Of a DNA stretch of 64,000 nt, positions 34,428 to 44,511 are shown one piece after another (the stretch's first letter is position 1; the number at the start of each line of letters is the position of its first letter). The DNA comes from Telopea speciosissima (Eukaryota > Streptophyta > Magnoliopsida > Proteales > Proteaceae), in the NCBI RefSeq assembly GCF_018873765.1, contig NC_057924.1:4898001-4962000 (forward strand). The letters are read 5' to 3'. Under the pieces are notes generated by a model that saw only the letters and a list, made by a program, of their open reading frames with translations, was not told where the DNA came from and ran no database searches. A program made the translations under genes and the position numbers.

Positions 34428-34918
34428 AAACTTCCCATAAGAAAAAAACAAAAAAGAGAGAAAGAGAGAGAAAAAACACACCTATGTATAATCAACTGAC
34501 AACTGTTTATAGAAGAGATTTTCCCTTTCATGCAAACTATTTGCACCGGATATTGAATAATTTCGTGTGAGAACAATGACCCTTTTCATCCCCCAAGATG
34601 TGGGATAAGGGATTTGGGATTTGTTTTTAAGTACATCACTTTAAGAAGTGAGAGGGAACGAATAGGGATTAGGGTCTACGACTCATAAAACAAACTAACA
34701 AATGATTCTGACAGTTCCAATGGGAACTAGTTCAATCAAAAATAAGATTCAGGTCATGTTGCGGTCTAAGAAAAGTGTTATGCACTCCGATCTGCCTGGT
34801 TAAATCGATCTTTTTAGTACTTAATTAAAATATTAAACTAAACATACAAGAAGCCAAATAAACATAACTATTGAAATACACATGAAAAATAAAAAGGTAG
34901 GGTTAGAACCACATACTT

Positions 34919-35094
34919 GAAGTGGTTGACTGCAAAGTAGGATTAATATACAGAATGTAAAGATAAAGTTTGTGTTCTAACATCCCGAATCGAGTTGGTT
35001 CTAGAGGAAGTGGTTGACTGCAAAGTAGGATTAATATACAGAATGTAAAGATAAAGTTTGTGTTCTAACATCCCGAATCGAGTTGGTTCTAGAG
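34919..35094. repeat. Perfect tandem duplication, 88-bp unit
   Basis: Unit 34919-35006 is repeated at 35007-35094 with no difference seen by eye, each starting 'gaagtggttgactgcaaag' and ending 'ttggttctagag'. A purine tract (GAA/GAAA)n follows to about 35230. The identity of the copies points to a recent event. Confidence 0.9.
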
Positions 35095-35235
35095 GAAGAA
35101 GAAGAAGAAAGAAGAAAGAAGAACGAAGAAAGAAGAACGAAGAGGAAGCAAGAAGAAGGGAAAAAAAAAAAAAAGAAAGAAAGAAAGAAAGAAAAATAAG
35201 AATAAGAAGAAAAAATAGGAAGAAGAAGACAAGGT
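35089..35235. repeat. (GAA)n/(GAAA)n purine tract
   Basis: Almost pure purine on the plus strand. It produces a lysine/arginine-rich open frame that has no gene-like features. Confidence 0.85.
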
Positions 35236-35756
35236 CGGGTTGGGCCAGACCGGTCCGGGCTCAGCCTAAGGCCTCAACCTTAACCCGGCCCGACCCTGAC
35301 TCAGGGTCAGAAATTCACAATCCTGAACAGCTCTAAAACCAGGATATTTCAACCCAAGCTTTGTTCGGGCTCAGGGCGGGCCATGGCAGGCTCGGGCCGT
35401 CAGGGCCAAACTTGAGGTAGGATTGCATACACTACCTTACATGAAATATCAAAAGAGAAGAAGAAAACAATGATAGAGAGTGAAATACAACAAAAGAGGA
35501 GGAACCCTTACCTTGTATAAAGATGTAGGGGAATGCCCTTGACGAGATAGAGTGTGTGTGTGTGTGTGTGAATCACGTAGTCAAAATCCTCAAGGAACTA
35601 GAGTTTTAAAACTCCCTTTCAATGGCTCTCAACTTTGCTAAAAAAACCCTCTAAAACATGAGAGAATAGTATAATTATAGGTTTAAGAGGTTCCACAACT
35701 CCTTAACACATCATAGAACTGGAAATCCCCATCTTAATCGTTCATTTGTATGAAAT

Positions 35757-36375
35757 TTGATGGTTTATCATCAATGGCCAGGGATGCATCATATCCTTCC
35801 TTTTGAAAGTGAATGGCGTTGGGTAATCTCAGCCTTCAACGGGAATTCTTGTTGTGATTGGGTGGGAAGGCTTGCGTTTTGTACTACTTTGTACCATATT
35901 TGGTATGAGAGAAACCTGAGAATCTGGGCAGGGAAATCTAGAACGCACCAGCAAATTTGGGATTGTATTTATTTGAGATTGTGGGTAGGCTTTGAAGCTA
36001 TATTCCATATGTTCCAGACTCTTGTAGAAACAGTCTTATTGTCTTGTTGGAGTCTTCCTGTTTCCTTTCTTGTAATTTCCTCCCCTAGGGGCCTCTCCAA
36101 TTGAGTAGCCTCTTTCTTTATCCTTTTCTTGTCCCCTTTTCTGAGTGTCCTTGACTACGAAAATTATTTCTTTCAATTCCCTGTCCGGTTCAGTTCCCCA
36201 ATGCCTCTTATAAAGGGGGTGGATTCCACTTGAGCAGAGTGTTCAGGCAGGGGTAGGGTGGTCATTGTGCCCTCTTGTTAGAGGTATTGGAGAACTGGCC
36301 CAGACAGGGAACCGGAGGGGATAAAGATCCTGTATTTTGGCACTTTGTTGAATATATACTTCCATTCATCCAAAA
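35757..36375 (+). mobile_element. LINE C-terminal relic with a MITE in its tail
   Basis: A short open frame contains FCTTLYHIWYERNLRIWAGK, the tail of the reverse-transcriptase zinc-binding region of plant LINEs. It ends near 36104 and is followed by a 3' tail ending in an A-run at about 36371. A foldback with arms 'ccctgtccggttcagttccc' and 'cagacagggaaccggagggg' (36180-36335) is inserted in the tail and matches 14165-14335. RNase H is absent. Confidence 0.65.
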
Positions 36376-36567
36376 AAAAAATATAAGATATTAATTAAAC
36401 TTTCATCACCATTATCACATGATATTAATTATCACAATTATCACATGATATTGATACTCAATGATTGTTTTGTTGATCAATTAACTTCACACTTTTGAGA
36501 GATTAATTAAAGAGTAAAGGTGTCCAAGTGGACCAAGATTATTGGTGTTCCAGTTTAGCCCGGCAAG

Positions 36568-37087
36568 GATGGATGGCTTGCGCCAGTGTGCTAGACTTGG
36601 GTTGGTGGGATGCCTTGTGAGCTCGAACTCTAAGGCTATAGTGCATCTAATTACCACGAAAAGATGTGAGATATGGAACTGCTGGTATTGGTTCAAAGAA
36701 GTGTTACAGCTGGTGGAGATTCTTCAAGCTTCGGTGGATTTTTCTTTTAGAGAGAGTAATAGAGCTGCGGATTTCCTTGCAAATTGGGCTTGTGGCAACC
36801 AGGTAAATTCGATTTTTGAGTCTCAAGGGGATTTACCCGCGAATTTGCGACGCATAATTAGGGAGGACAAGGCTGGGCTCCCAATTTTTCGCTTTTAAGG
36901 TAAATCCCTGGTTTTTTTGCTATTGTAAGGTTGGGAACCTCTTGAGTGTTGAGAGAGCTTTGTTTTCTTTGGGTTTGGGGTAAGGCGGGCTATGTCCTCC
37001 CCATGTATTTGCTTAGCTTGATTTTAATAAAATCCTAGGGGCCATCCGGCCTGGTCCCAGAGAATATTCGGGGTAAAAAAAAAAAAT
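36568..37087 (+). mobile_element. 5'-truncated LINE with 14-bp TSD
   Basis: Encodes the end of a LINE RNase H domain: SFRESNRAADFLANWACG near 36745-36800 and the C-terminus AGLPIFRF with a stop at 36898. The tail 'ggtttggggtaaggcggg' and 'cccagagaatattc' ends in poly-A. It is flanked by the perfect 14-bp repeat TTTAGCCCGGCAAG (36554-36567 and 37088-37101). It inserted into a GC-rich MITE-like sequence. The 3' tail matches the LINE at 41.6-44.3 kb. Confidence 0.9.
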
Positions 37088-37680
37088 TTTAGCCCGGCAA
37101 GTCCGAGCCTACCAAAAATTACAAGGCCTTCGTTGGGATTTTCAGGCTGGGGTGGGTCAAGTTGAGCCGGGCCCCTCATGTGTGCCTAAGATAAGGGTCA
37201 TGGATTAAGTATCTTATATTTAATAGGACAAAATTTTCTTCCACCTCTAGAACATTCACCACACCCTCCTAGGGTTTGTATAAAATTTTTGTATTTTCTA
37301 AAAACACCCTTCTGATGCCCTCTCCAATCCATCCCACATCCGTGGCTAATGGATTCCCATTCGCCGTGGCTAGAGGGAAACTCAATCTTATTTAATATAG
37401 TCATTGATTGAATATATTAAATATATAAAATTATAAACATGTAAATTTGATTATTCTATTACTAATACATTGAATTAAGAATATTCACCAAAAATAATTT
37501 AAGAGCAATTTTAGATTTGGAGATTAGCTGCATTAGTGCATATTCTTCTAGGCGATGGCTCGTACACATGTCTAGTAATCTAATTTTCATATTAAACAAA
37601 AGCAGAGGCAGCGGTTGGGGGATTATTTTTGTTCCCCACATTCCATTTTTATAGTAACCAACAATAGGGCGGTGTGAAAA

Positions 37681-37937
37681 GAAAGTCAAATTATAATGAA
37701 TTAAGGTACAAATAAGTGTATAAACTATTTTGTATTCTTGTATGCTTCATTTGAGAAAGTCAAATTATAATGAATTAAGGTACAAATAAGTGTATAAACT
37801 ATTTTATATTCTTGTATGCTTCAAATAATATAAACTTTTTATATTCTTGTATGCCTTTGAGAAAGTCAAATTGTAATGAATTAAGGTACAAATAAGTGTA
37901 TAAACTATTTTGTATTCTTGTATGCTTCATTTGATAC
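37681..37937. repeat. Triplicated repeat of about 74 bp
   Basis: Three copies beginning 'gaaagtcaaattataatgaa' at 37681, 37755 and 37861; the middle copy has about 30 extra bp. The PL-3 flank has one diverged single copy near 56770-56840, so expansion followed the segmental duplication. Confidence 0.8.
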
Positions 37938-38394
37938 CAAAAAAAAAAAAAAAAAAATTTGACGACATCAATTAAATAGCATATATGAGATCAATTCAAC
38001 ACCACCCCTAGTACAAAGTCTAGGTCGTGCAACCACGTCCCTTCACTCTATATTTAAGGAATTTGGATCTTCTGCGGTCATCACCACAAGTCGTCACACG
38101 GATTTGATGCAAATTCAATGATTGATAGACAAGCTCAATTTAAAATTTAAGATTGTCGCTCAAAATTAAAAAATGTCAAGTCACGCTCTACCAACTATTG
38201 AATTTGCATCAAATCCATGTGATGGCCTGTGAGTTGAGCGCAGCACGATTGCTGCTCAACCCCAGGTCGTAGAGGATCCAAATCCTTACTCAAGACTCTT
38301 GAAGGTCATGGGCTCCCACTTCTTCTCAGGTATTATTAAAGTTCCTCAACTATATCTATCCATGGACATCTCAAGCTAATTAGCAAACCAAAAC

Positions 38395-40066
38395 ATGGCT
38401 TTTGCAATCCATTTCCTCCTCATCTCTTGTCTACTTGCAGCATATCTAGTCTCAACCTCACAAGCTTGGGGAGGCTATGGCTATGGCTACGGTCATGGTT
38501 TTGGGCATAAATCTCCAGTGAAGAATGTTGTCATGAACAAAATTGACGGTTGCTGGCGCTTGAATTCTAACTGGGCAGCCAATCGTCGTGCCTTAGCCAA
38601 CTGTGCCACAGGCTTTGGTGAAGGAGCAATGGAGGAAAATATGGAAAAATTTATGTAGTTACTACTCCGGCCGATGATCCGGTTAATCCGAGGCCCGGTA
38701 CCCTTAGGTATGGTGCAATCCAAACAGAGCCTTTGTGGATCATATTCGAGAGGGATATGGTCATTAAGCTACAAAATGAGCTCATTATGAATAGTTATAA
38801 GACTATAGATGGGAGAGGAGCTAAGGTGGAGATAGCTTATGGACCTTGCATCACAATACAAGGTGTGAGTCATGTTATAGTACATGGAATTAGTTTACAT
38901 GATTGTACAGCTGGGAATTCTGGGATGGTTCGTAGCTCTCCGAGTCATGTCGGCCATCGACAAGGATCACCTGGTGATGGTATTCAAGTGTTGGCTTCCT
39001 CGAATGTCTGGATTGATCACTGCTATTTTGCACGATGCGCCGATACCCTACTTGATATAATCCATGCTTCGACAGCCATTACTGTCTCCAACAATTACTT
39101 CACCTAAAACGACGAAGTAAGCCTAAATCCCACTTCTTCTATTTTTTAACCCGAATATTATCTGGGACCCGAGTTTCTAAATGAATTTGATTTAACTTAC
39201 AGGTGGTTCTGTTGGGACACAATGATGGTTATACTGCGGACAAGATTATGACAGTTACATTGGCTTATAACTATTTTGGCCCAGGTTGTAATCAGAGGAT
39301 GCCAAGGTGAGCAATGGTATATTGAAATTTGATAAATTATTAGTTGGAAGAGGGTTTCCTACAAGGGCAGTGTAAAAAAAGAATCTATACATCACAACCA
39401 ATGAGAGGTTGGAAAATGGTATCATCCATATGGGGCTTACATTACACCCACATGGTGAAAGAAAAATGTTAGTGAAAGTCCCAAGGAGTATAAAAGAATT
39501 TGTACAACGGCAGTGCAGCAATCTTTTTCGACCCTAATTGGGCATAGTATGTAATTCATGTAATAATATTGATCCTTTGATTTGCGTTGCAGGGTTAAGT
39601 TTGGTTATGCCCATGTAGTGAACAATAGATACGATCAGTGGGGACTGTATGCTATCGGTGGGAGTTCCAATCCAACGATCCTTAGCCAAGGAAATTACTT
39701 TGTTGCCTCCAATAATCGTGGTTCGAAACAGGTATATATATAAAATATTTTCTACTTATAATTAATTAATAATTTTAACTTTTAGTAGAGCTAGTTGTTT
39801 AATTTTAAGATATATTGATTAGGTGGGCTAATTGAATTGCATTACAGGTGACTAAGAGAATTTGTGGAGGGGGGTGGGAAGGTTGGAAATGGAGGTCTTC
39901 CGGTGACTTATTTTTGAACGGAGCTTATTTTGTTCAGTCTGGATATGGGTCATGTAACCCACAATATGGCGGTTACCAGTCGTTCACGGCTGCCCCGGCA
40001 TTCATGGTGCCTACCCTAACAGCCGGTGCAGGTCCTCTCCAATGTTATGCAGGACGACGGTGCTGA
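38395..40066 (+). pseudogene. Pectate lyase pseudogene PL-2
   Basis: All four exons are present: 38395-39116, 39203-39306, 39593-39731 and 39848-40066, with intact splice sites and an intact signal peptide (MAFAIHFLLISCLLAAYLVS). Two lesions are visible against PL-3. A single T is missing at 38630/38631 (gcaatgg for gcaattgg), shifting frame after 'GFGEGA'. Codon CAA is TAA at 39105-39107, just before the exon 1 donor. The rest is very close to PL-3, including WIDH, NQRMPR and [10 protein letters not shown]. Sequencing or assembly error could explain the 1-bp deletion, less easily the stop. If transcribed it would give a peptide of about 87 residues. Confidence 0.9.
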
Positions 40067-40600
40067 ATCAAAAGTCTTATAGTTTTGGGATTTCATGGAT
40101 GGCGTGGTGATCATTTTGCCCCCTCCATATATGCAGAGACTACGCTCTCTCATTGAGTTTTTTTTTCCTTTCTCGTTTTGGGATTTCATGGATGGCGCGG
40201 TGATCATTTTGCCCCCTCTATATATGCAGAGACCACGTTTTCCCATAGAGTTCTTTTTTTCTTTGTTCACTCACCCCTTACATGTAAAATTTCCATGGAA
40301 ATTTTCCCTTTTGTATTGGGGATTTTTTTTTGTAAACTTTGAGAACTTCCCGTCAAAAATTAGAAAAAAAAAAGAAAAAAAAAAAAGAGAACACGCCTAT
40401 TTATAATCAATTGACATGTTTAACTATAGGGGAGATTTTTCTTTTCATGCAAATTTGCACCATGCTCCATTTGTATCAAGCTTTTAATATAAAATATGTT
40501 CTTGTTGTAATGAAGGGAATTGACATGAAACAATTATGATGGGATTAAATAGATCTAAAATGGAACATAAATAAAATGAAAATATTTTTTGGGTTGGAGG

Positions 40601-41616
40601 TAGGGGTGTCAATACCTGGCCCGCACCGGTAGATCCGGTCGGTATCGACTGATGAAAAACCATAACCGACACGATCAATTCTTCAATGTACCGGGCTTAT
40701 AAGCCGACCAATTTTTAATCGGCCGTTCCCGGTGCATAAGAGAGGGCCGACGGTCGCCCGACCGACCTGACCGAACGCATTAATGAAATCGTCTTTTATG
40801 AAATGAGTGAATACACTATGCATTAAAATATTAAATTTTCAACCGTCATGGCTCAAACTCAGTACAGTTCCCCAATTCTAATATATAATATGTAATGGTG
40901 AAGATAAAGGATGTAATATATTATAAATTTAAAATAGTCTTCTCCCACACTCCACCCACGTCACTTCTTTTTACTTTTTACTTTTAAATTGCCCCACCAC
41001 AACCTGATCCATATCCCCATAACCCATCTCTCGCTCTTTCTTAGATCTGGGTTTTCTCCCTCCCTGTTCCAACTATGAAGAAACCTAAGAAGGAATCATA
41101 TGTGAGGAAAGAACAATTGATTTGTTGAGGTTTTACAACGCTTGTTGAATACGAGAGGGGTTTGGATTTGTCTTTACCTCCCTATGTAGTACATGCACAG
41201 ATTGCTTCTACACAAAACACTTTCACTTGAGAAATCAAAACCTCTGGCAAACCCCCTTTAGTCTCTCTAATTTTCCTTTTTTTTTGTTCTTCTACTTCAT
41301 TATGGTCTCTTCATCTAGAGTAAGGTGGACAGCATGAGGTGGATTTCATTTGAAGCTGATAGAATCGAGAAGCTCTTCAATCTCTGCAAGTAGAATAATA
41401 TGGGACCCCTTATGAGCATTATGTGTCCTTTGAAGCTCGCCAGTATGATACCCTGATCTTGCACCGAATATGGCACGGTAACCGACCGACCAAATGTCAC
41501 CATGTCCATGCCTAACCTTTCAATGACCGATTATATAAACGGTCGGGAACGGTGCAAGGTTTCAAATTAGGGGTGCCCGATTAAGTCCGATCGAAACCGA
41601 CCGATTGACACCCCTA
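40601..41616. mobile_element. Non-autonomous hAT-type transposon, 1,016 bp
   Basis: Ends are TAGGGGTGTCAAT and the exact inverse ATTGACACCCCTA, flanked by the perfect 8-bp repeat GTTGGAGG at 40593-40600 and 41617-41624. The subterminal regions are full of 'accgaccga' and 'cggtcggt' motifs, as in hAT elements. The interior has no transposase. It lies directly upstream of the LINE reading frame and probably interrupts the 5' part of that element. Confidence 0.92.
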
Positions 41617-41624
41617 GTTGGAGG

Positions 41625-44345
41625 GCTTAAACAATAGCATAGCCTTGGTGCAACAGGTAACTTAAGAAATCAAAAGGAAGATGCGTGGAGGAAATGTGAT
41701 TCTTAAACTGGACATGACAAAAGCTTACAACCGATTAGAATGGGAATTTTTGTATAAAGTTCTTCACAAGTTTGGGTTTGCTACTGAGTGGATTCAGATG
41801 ATCAAAAAGACAGTAGAGAACTGTTGGTTTTCTGTGGTGATGGAAAGGGAGCCTACTGGTTTCTTTAAGTCTACGAGAGGGGTGCGTCAGGGTGACCCCT
41901 TGTCGCCAGCTCTGTTCATTATTGCGGAGGCGGTACTGAGTAGGGGCTTAAGAGCTCTATTTATGGAGGGTAGGGCGAAATACTACAGCCTCTCGCGGGG
42001 ATGTCCGGGAGTTTCTCATAGTCTTTTTGCTGATGACATGATAATTTTCTCGAGGGGCTTGAAATCATCGTTGAAGCAGATCTGTGGCCTTATTAACAGG
42101 TATGAAGGTTTCTCGGGCCAACTGGTAAATAAGTCGAAGAGTTGCTTTGTGATCAGTGAGAAGGCTTCAGATCAAAAAAGCCGCAGGGTGGAATGGATTA
42201 CGGGGTTTCCCAGGAAGAGGCTCCCATTAACCTACCTTGGGGCGCCCCTTTTCACGGGTAGGCTGCGGGTGAGTTTCTTTAATGAATTTTTGGCCAAGAT
42301 GCGAAAGAGGATTGCAGGCTGGCAAAGGGGAACCTTGTCTTTAGGTGGACGAGTAGTATTGCTCAAACATGTGCTGGCAGCCATGCCGGTTCATGTTATT
42401 TTCTCATTAGACGTTCCCACCACTATTCAAAAAAAATTCAATGGAATCTGCTCAGATTTTCTGTGGGGTCATTCAGAATGGGGAAAAAGGCATCATTGGG
42501 TTGCATGGAGCAAGGTGTGTACACCGGTTGCAGAAGGGGGGTTGGGCATTCAGAATTTAGAAGACATGACAAGGGCGTTGCGTCTGAAGGGTCTGTGGAG
42601 AGCGATGACAGGGAAATCCTTATGGTGCCAATTTTTCCAAGCAAAATATTTTAAAAATGAACATGTAATTCTGGTTGGGGAAAGGGCTAGCGGATCAGCA
42701 ATCTGGAGGAGGGCATTCCAGTTCAAGGAGTGGTTGCTATCTAATTCACAATGGCTCATTGGAAAAGGAGAGGTGCTGTTTTGGTTGGACAACTGGTCAA
42801 GAAGGGGTACACTGATGGATTTTGTTAATGGGGCTCTAAGCCTGGATCTTGAAACCCGTGTAAAAGATGTCCTAAGCCGAGAGGGAGCATGGAACATGGA
42901 CATTTTGAACATGATAGACTCAGATGAATTGCGAAAAAGCTTGTTGGAGGGACATTTTTTTCTGACAGAGCAGGAGGATCGGTTGGTGTGGACACCGGCA
43001 AAAGATGGGAAGCTCTCCACGAAGTCACTATGGAATGAATTAAGAAGGGGTGCAGCTGAAAAGCCGTTTGCAAAGTGGTGTTGGAACAGGGCTCTCCCCA
43101 CAAAGGTGGGTTTTTTTCTCTTGGCAAGTGTTGAGTGGAGGGATCCCCACTGATGAATATATCAAGAAGATGGGGGTACCGCTTGCATCGAAATGTAACT
43201 GCTTTGGCCAGCCCAGGTGTGAATCGGCATCTCATGTCTTAATAGAAGGTGGTATAGCGAAGAAGGTATGGAGCTTCTACTCACAGCTCTGCGATGTGGA
43301 GTTGGTGCCGATGCAAGACGTTCGCAGCTGCATAATGTTCTGGCACCGTCAGGCGTGTGAGGGAAAGTTGTTTGGTATGATTATTGGTCTTCTCCCATCT
43401 CTAATTATCTGGGAATTATGGAAAGAGAGGAATAATCAAAGGCATGGAGAGAAGGGTCGATCAGCCAGATACATTGTGGAGTCAATAGGAGGTGGGTTAC
43501 GAAAATGCCCATATGTCGCTCGCTGGGCAGCAAGCCTTCTTTTAGGGAAACTCTTGCGCTGCAGTACTTTGGTGTTTCACACTGCCCTGGCTCTCTCTTT
43601 TTTTTTTGGTATAAACCCTGGCTGTCTTAAGGCACCCATTCCGGTGTACTGGTGTTATCCGCCCTCGTCTGTGAAGCTGAATGTAGATGGGGCGTGTAAA
43701 GGCAATCCGGGTATAGGAGGGGGTGGAGGTGTAATTAGAAATAGGGAAGGTGAAGTGGTGGCGGGCTTTGCCAACTTCTACGGTGTTTGCACCAACTCCT
43801 TAGCTGAACTGAGAGCCTTGAGGGACAGGCTTAGGCTCTGTGAGAGCCTAGGATTCAAGGAGTTTCATGTTAATTCGAACTCGATGACAACAGTGAAGTG
43901 CATAGAGAAAGGAATGTAAGGGAATTGGAAGGGATGGTCTTGGTTCCAAGAGGTGTTAGGTTTGGTAAGATCTCTTAAACCGAAGATAGAGTTCATCTAC
44001 AGAGAAGGAAACAGGGTTGCAGACTATCTGGCGAAGTTAGCTTGTGAACACAAAAAAGATTCCGCTTTCTATGGGGAATCACGGTTGCCTCAAGAGCTGT
44101 GGCAAATTGCTCATGAGGATGCTATTGGTCTTCCTGTAATTAGATTTTAGGATTGCCAATCTTGTAGGAGTGGGTGTGAGCTTTATTAAGAGCGTTTGAG
44201 AGGGTACGAGTGAGCCTCAGGGCAGCTTGGGTTTGGGGTAAGGCGGGTATGTCCCCCCCTCTTGTACTCCTATTTTATTTGATCATTGAAATAAAAGCAT
44301 AGGGGTTGTCCCAGGTCCCAGAGAATATTCAGGGTAAAAAAAAAA
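41625..44345 (+). mobile_element. LINE (L1-type): RT, zinc-binding region, RNase H; dead
   Basis: The frame begins within the reverse transcriptase (NSIALVQQVT, then an in-frame TAA at 41663) and continues GGNVILKLDMTKAYNRLEW. It has the catalytic FADDM near 42010, TYLGAPL near 42230 and WDN-type connection motifs. A frameshift in a T-run at about 43110-43118 moves it to a second frame with the zinc-binding region (CNCFGQPRCESASHV). RNase H follows: NVDGACKGNPG at about 43680, AELRAL at 43810, VNSNSMT at 43875 where family members have D, a stop at 43917, then REGNRVADYLAKLA at about 44000. The poly-A is at about 44336. The 5' end and the first half are missing. Confidence 0.9.
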
Positions 44346-44506
44346 CACACAATAGTTTATGCCACATAAAACTGTAATTGTCCACATAATTGTATATTAC
44401 ACACAAAAACGTAAATGAAGAAACTAAAAACACAAAAAAATAAAACAAGTACATGCACAAGTGATAAGACATTTACGTAGTTAAATATCGCTTACGCCCA
44501 GGGAGT

Positions 44507-44511
44507 GAGAT
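44507..44511. other. Left 5-bp target duplication (GAGAT) of the LTR element
   Basis: GAGAT directly precedes the first LTR base (44512). The identical 5 bp follows the last LTR base at 54129-54133. Joining across gives 'gggagtgagatccagtc', a sensible continuous host sequence. Confidence 0.92.

Larger units (their letters stand above)
35420..38394. other. Upstream part of the PL-2 segmental duplicate
   Basis: 35420-35770 aligns with 55170-55560 ('ggattgcatacac', 'ggggaatgcccttgac', 'aatggctctcaa', 'ttgatggtttatcatcaatg'), and 37.2-38.39 kb aligns with 56.4-57.2 kb. The copies are therefore parts of one duplication that also holds PL-2 and PL-3. LINE and MITE insertions make the two copies differ in the middle. 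38040-38285 is an imperfect foldback ('cggatttgatgcaaattcaa' with 'ttgaatttgcatcaaatcc'). Confidence 0.7.

Noticed and set aside
35058-35336. Lysine/arginine/glutamate-rich open frame
   Set aside because: It translates a (GAA)n/(GAAA)n tract followed by a GC-rich MITE fragment.
35757-36104. Independent 115-codon gene
   Set aside because: The YHIWYERN segment and the A-rich 3' tail identify it as LINE debris.
37681-37937. Possible CRISPR-like regular repeat
   Set aside because: Only three long AT-rich copies in plant DNA without spacers; a tandem expansion.
41632-44360. 'acaatag' before and after the LINE as a target duplication
   Set aside because: The left copy is part of the LINE reverse-transcriptase coding sequence (NSIALVQQ), so the match is likely chance.
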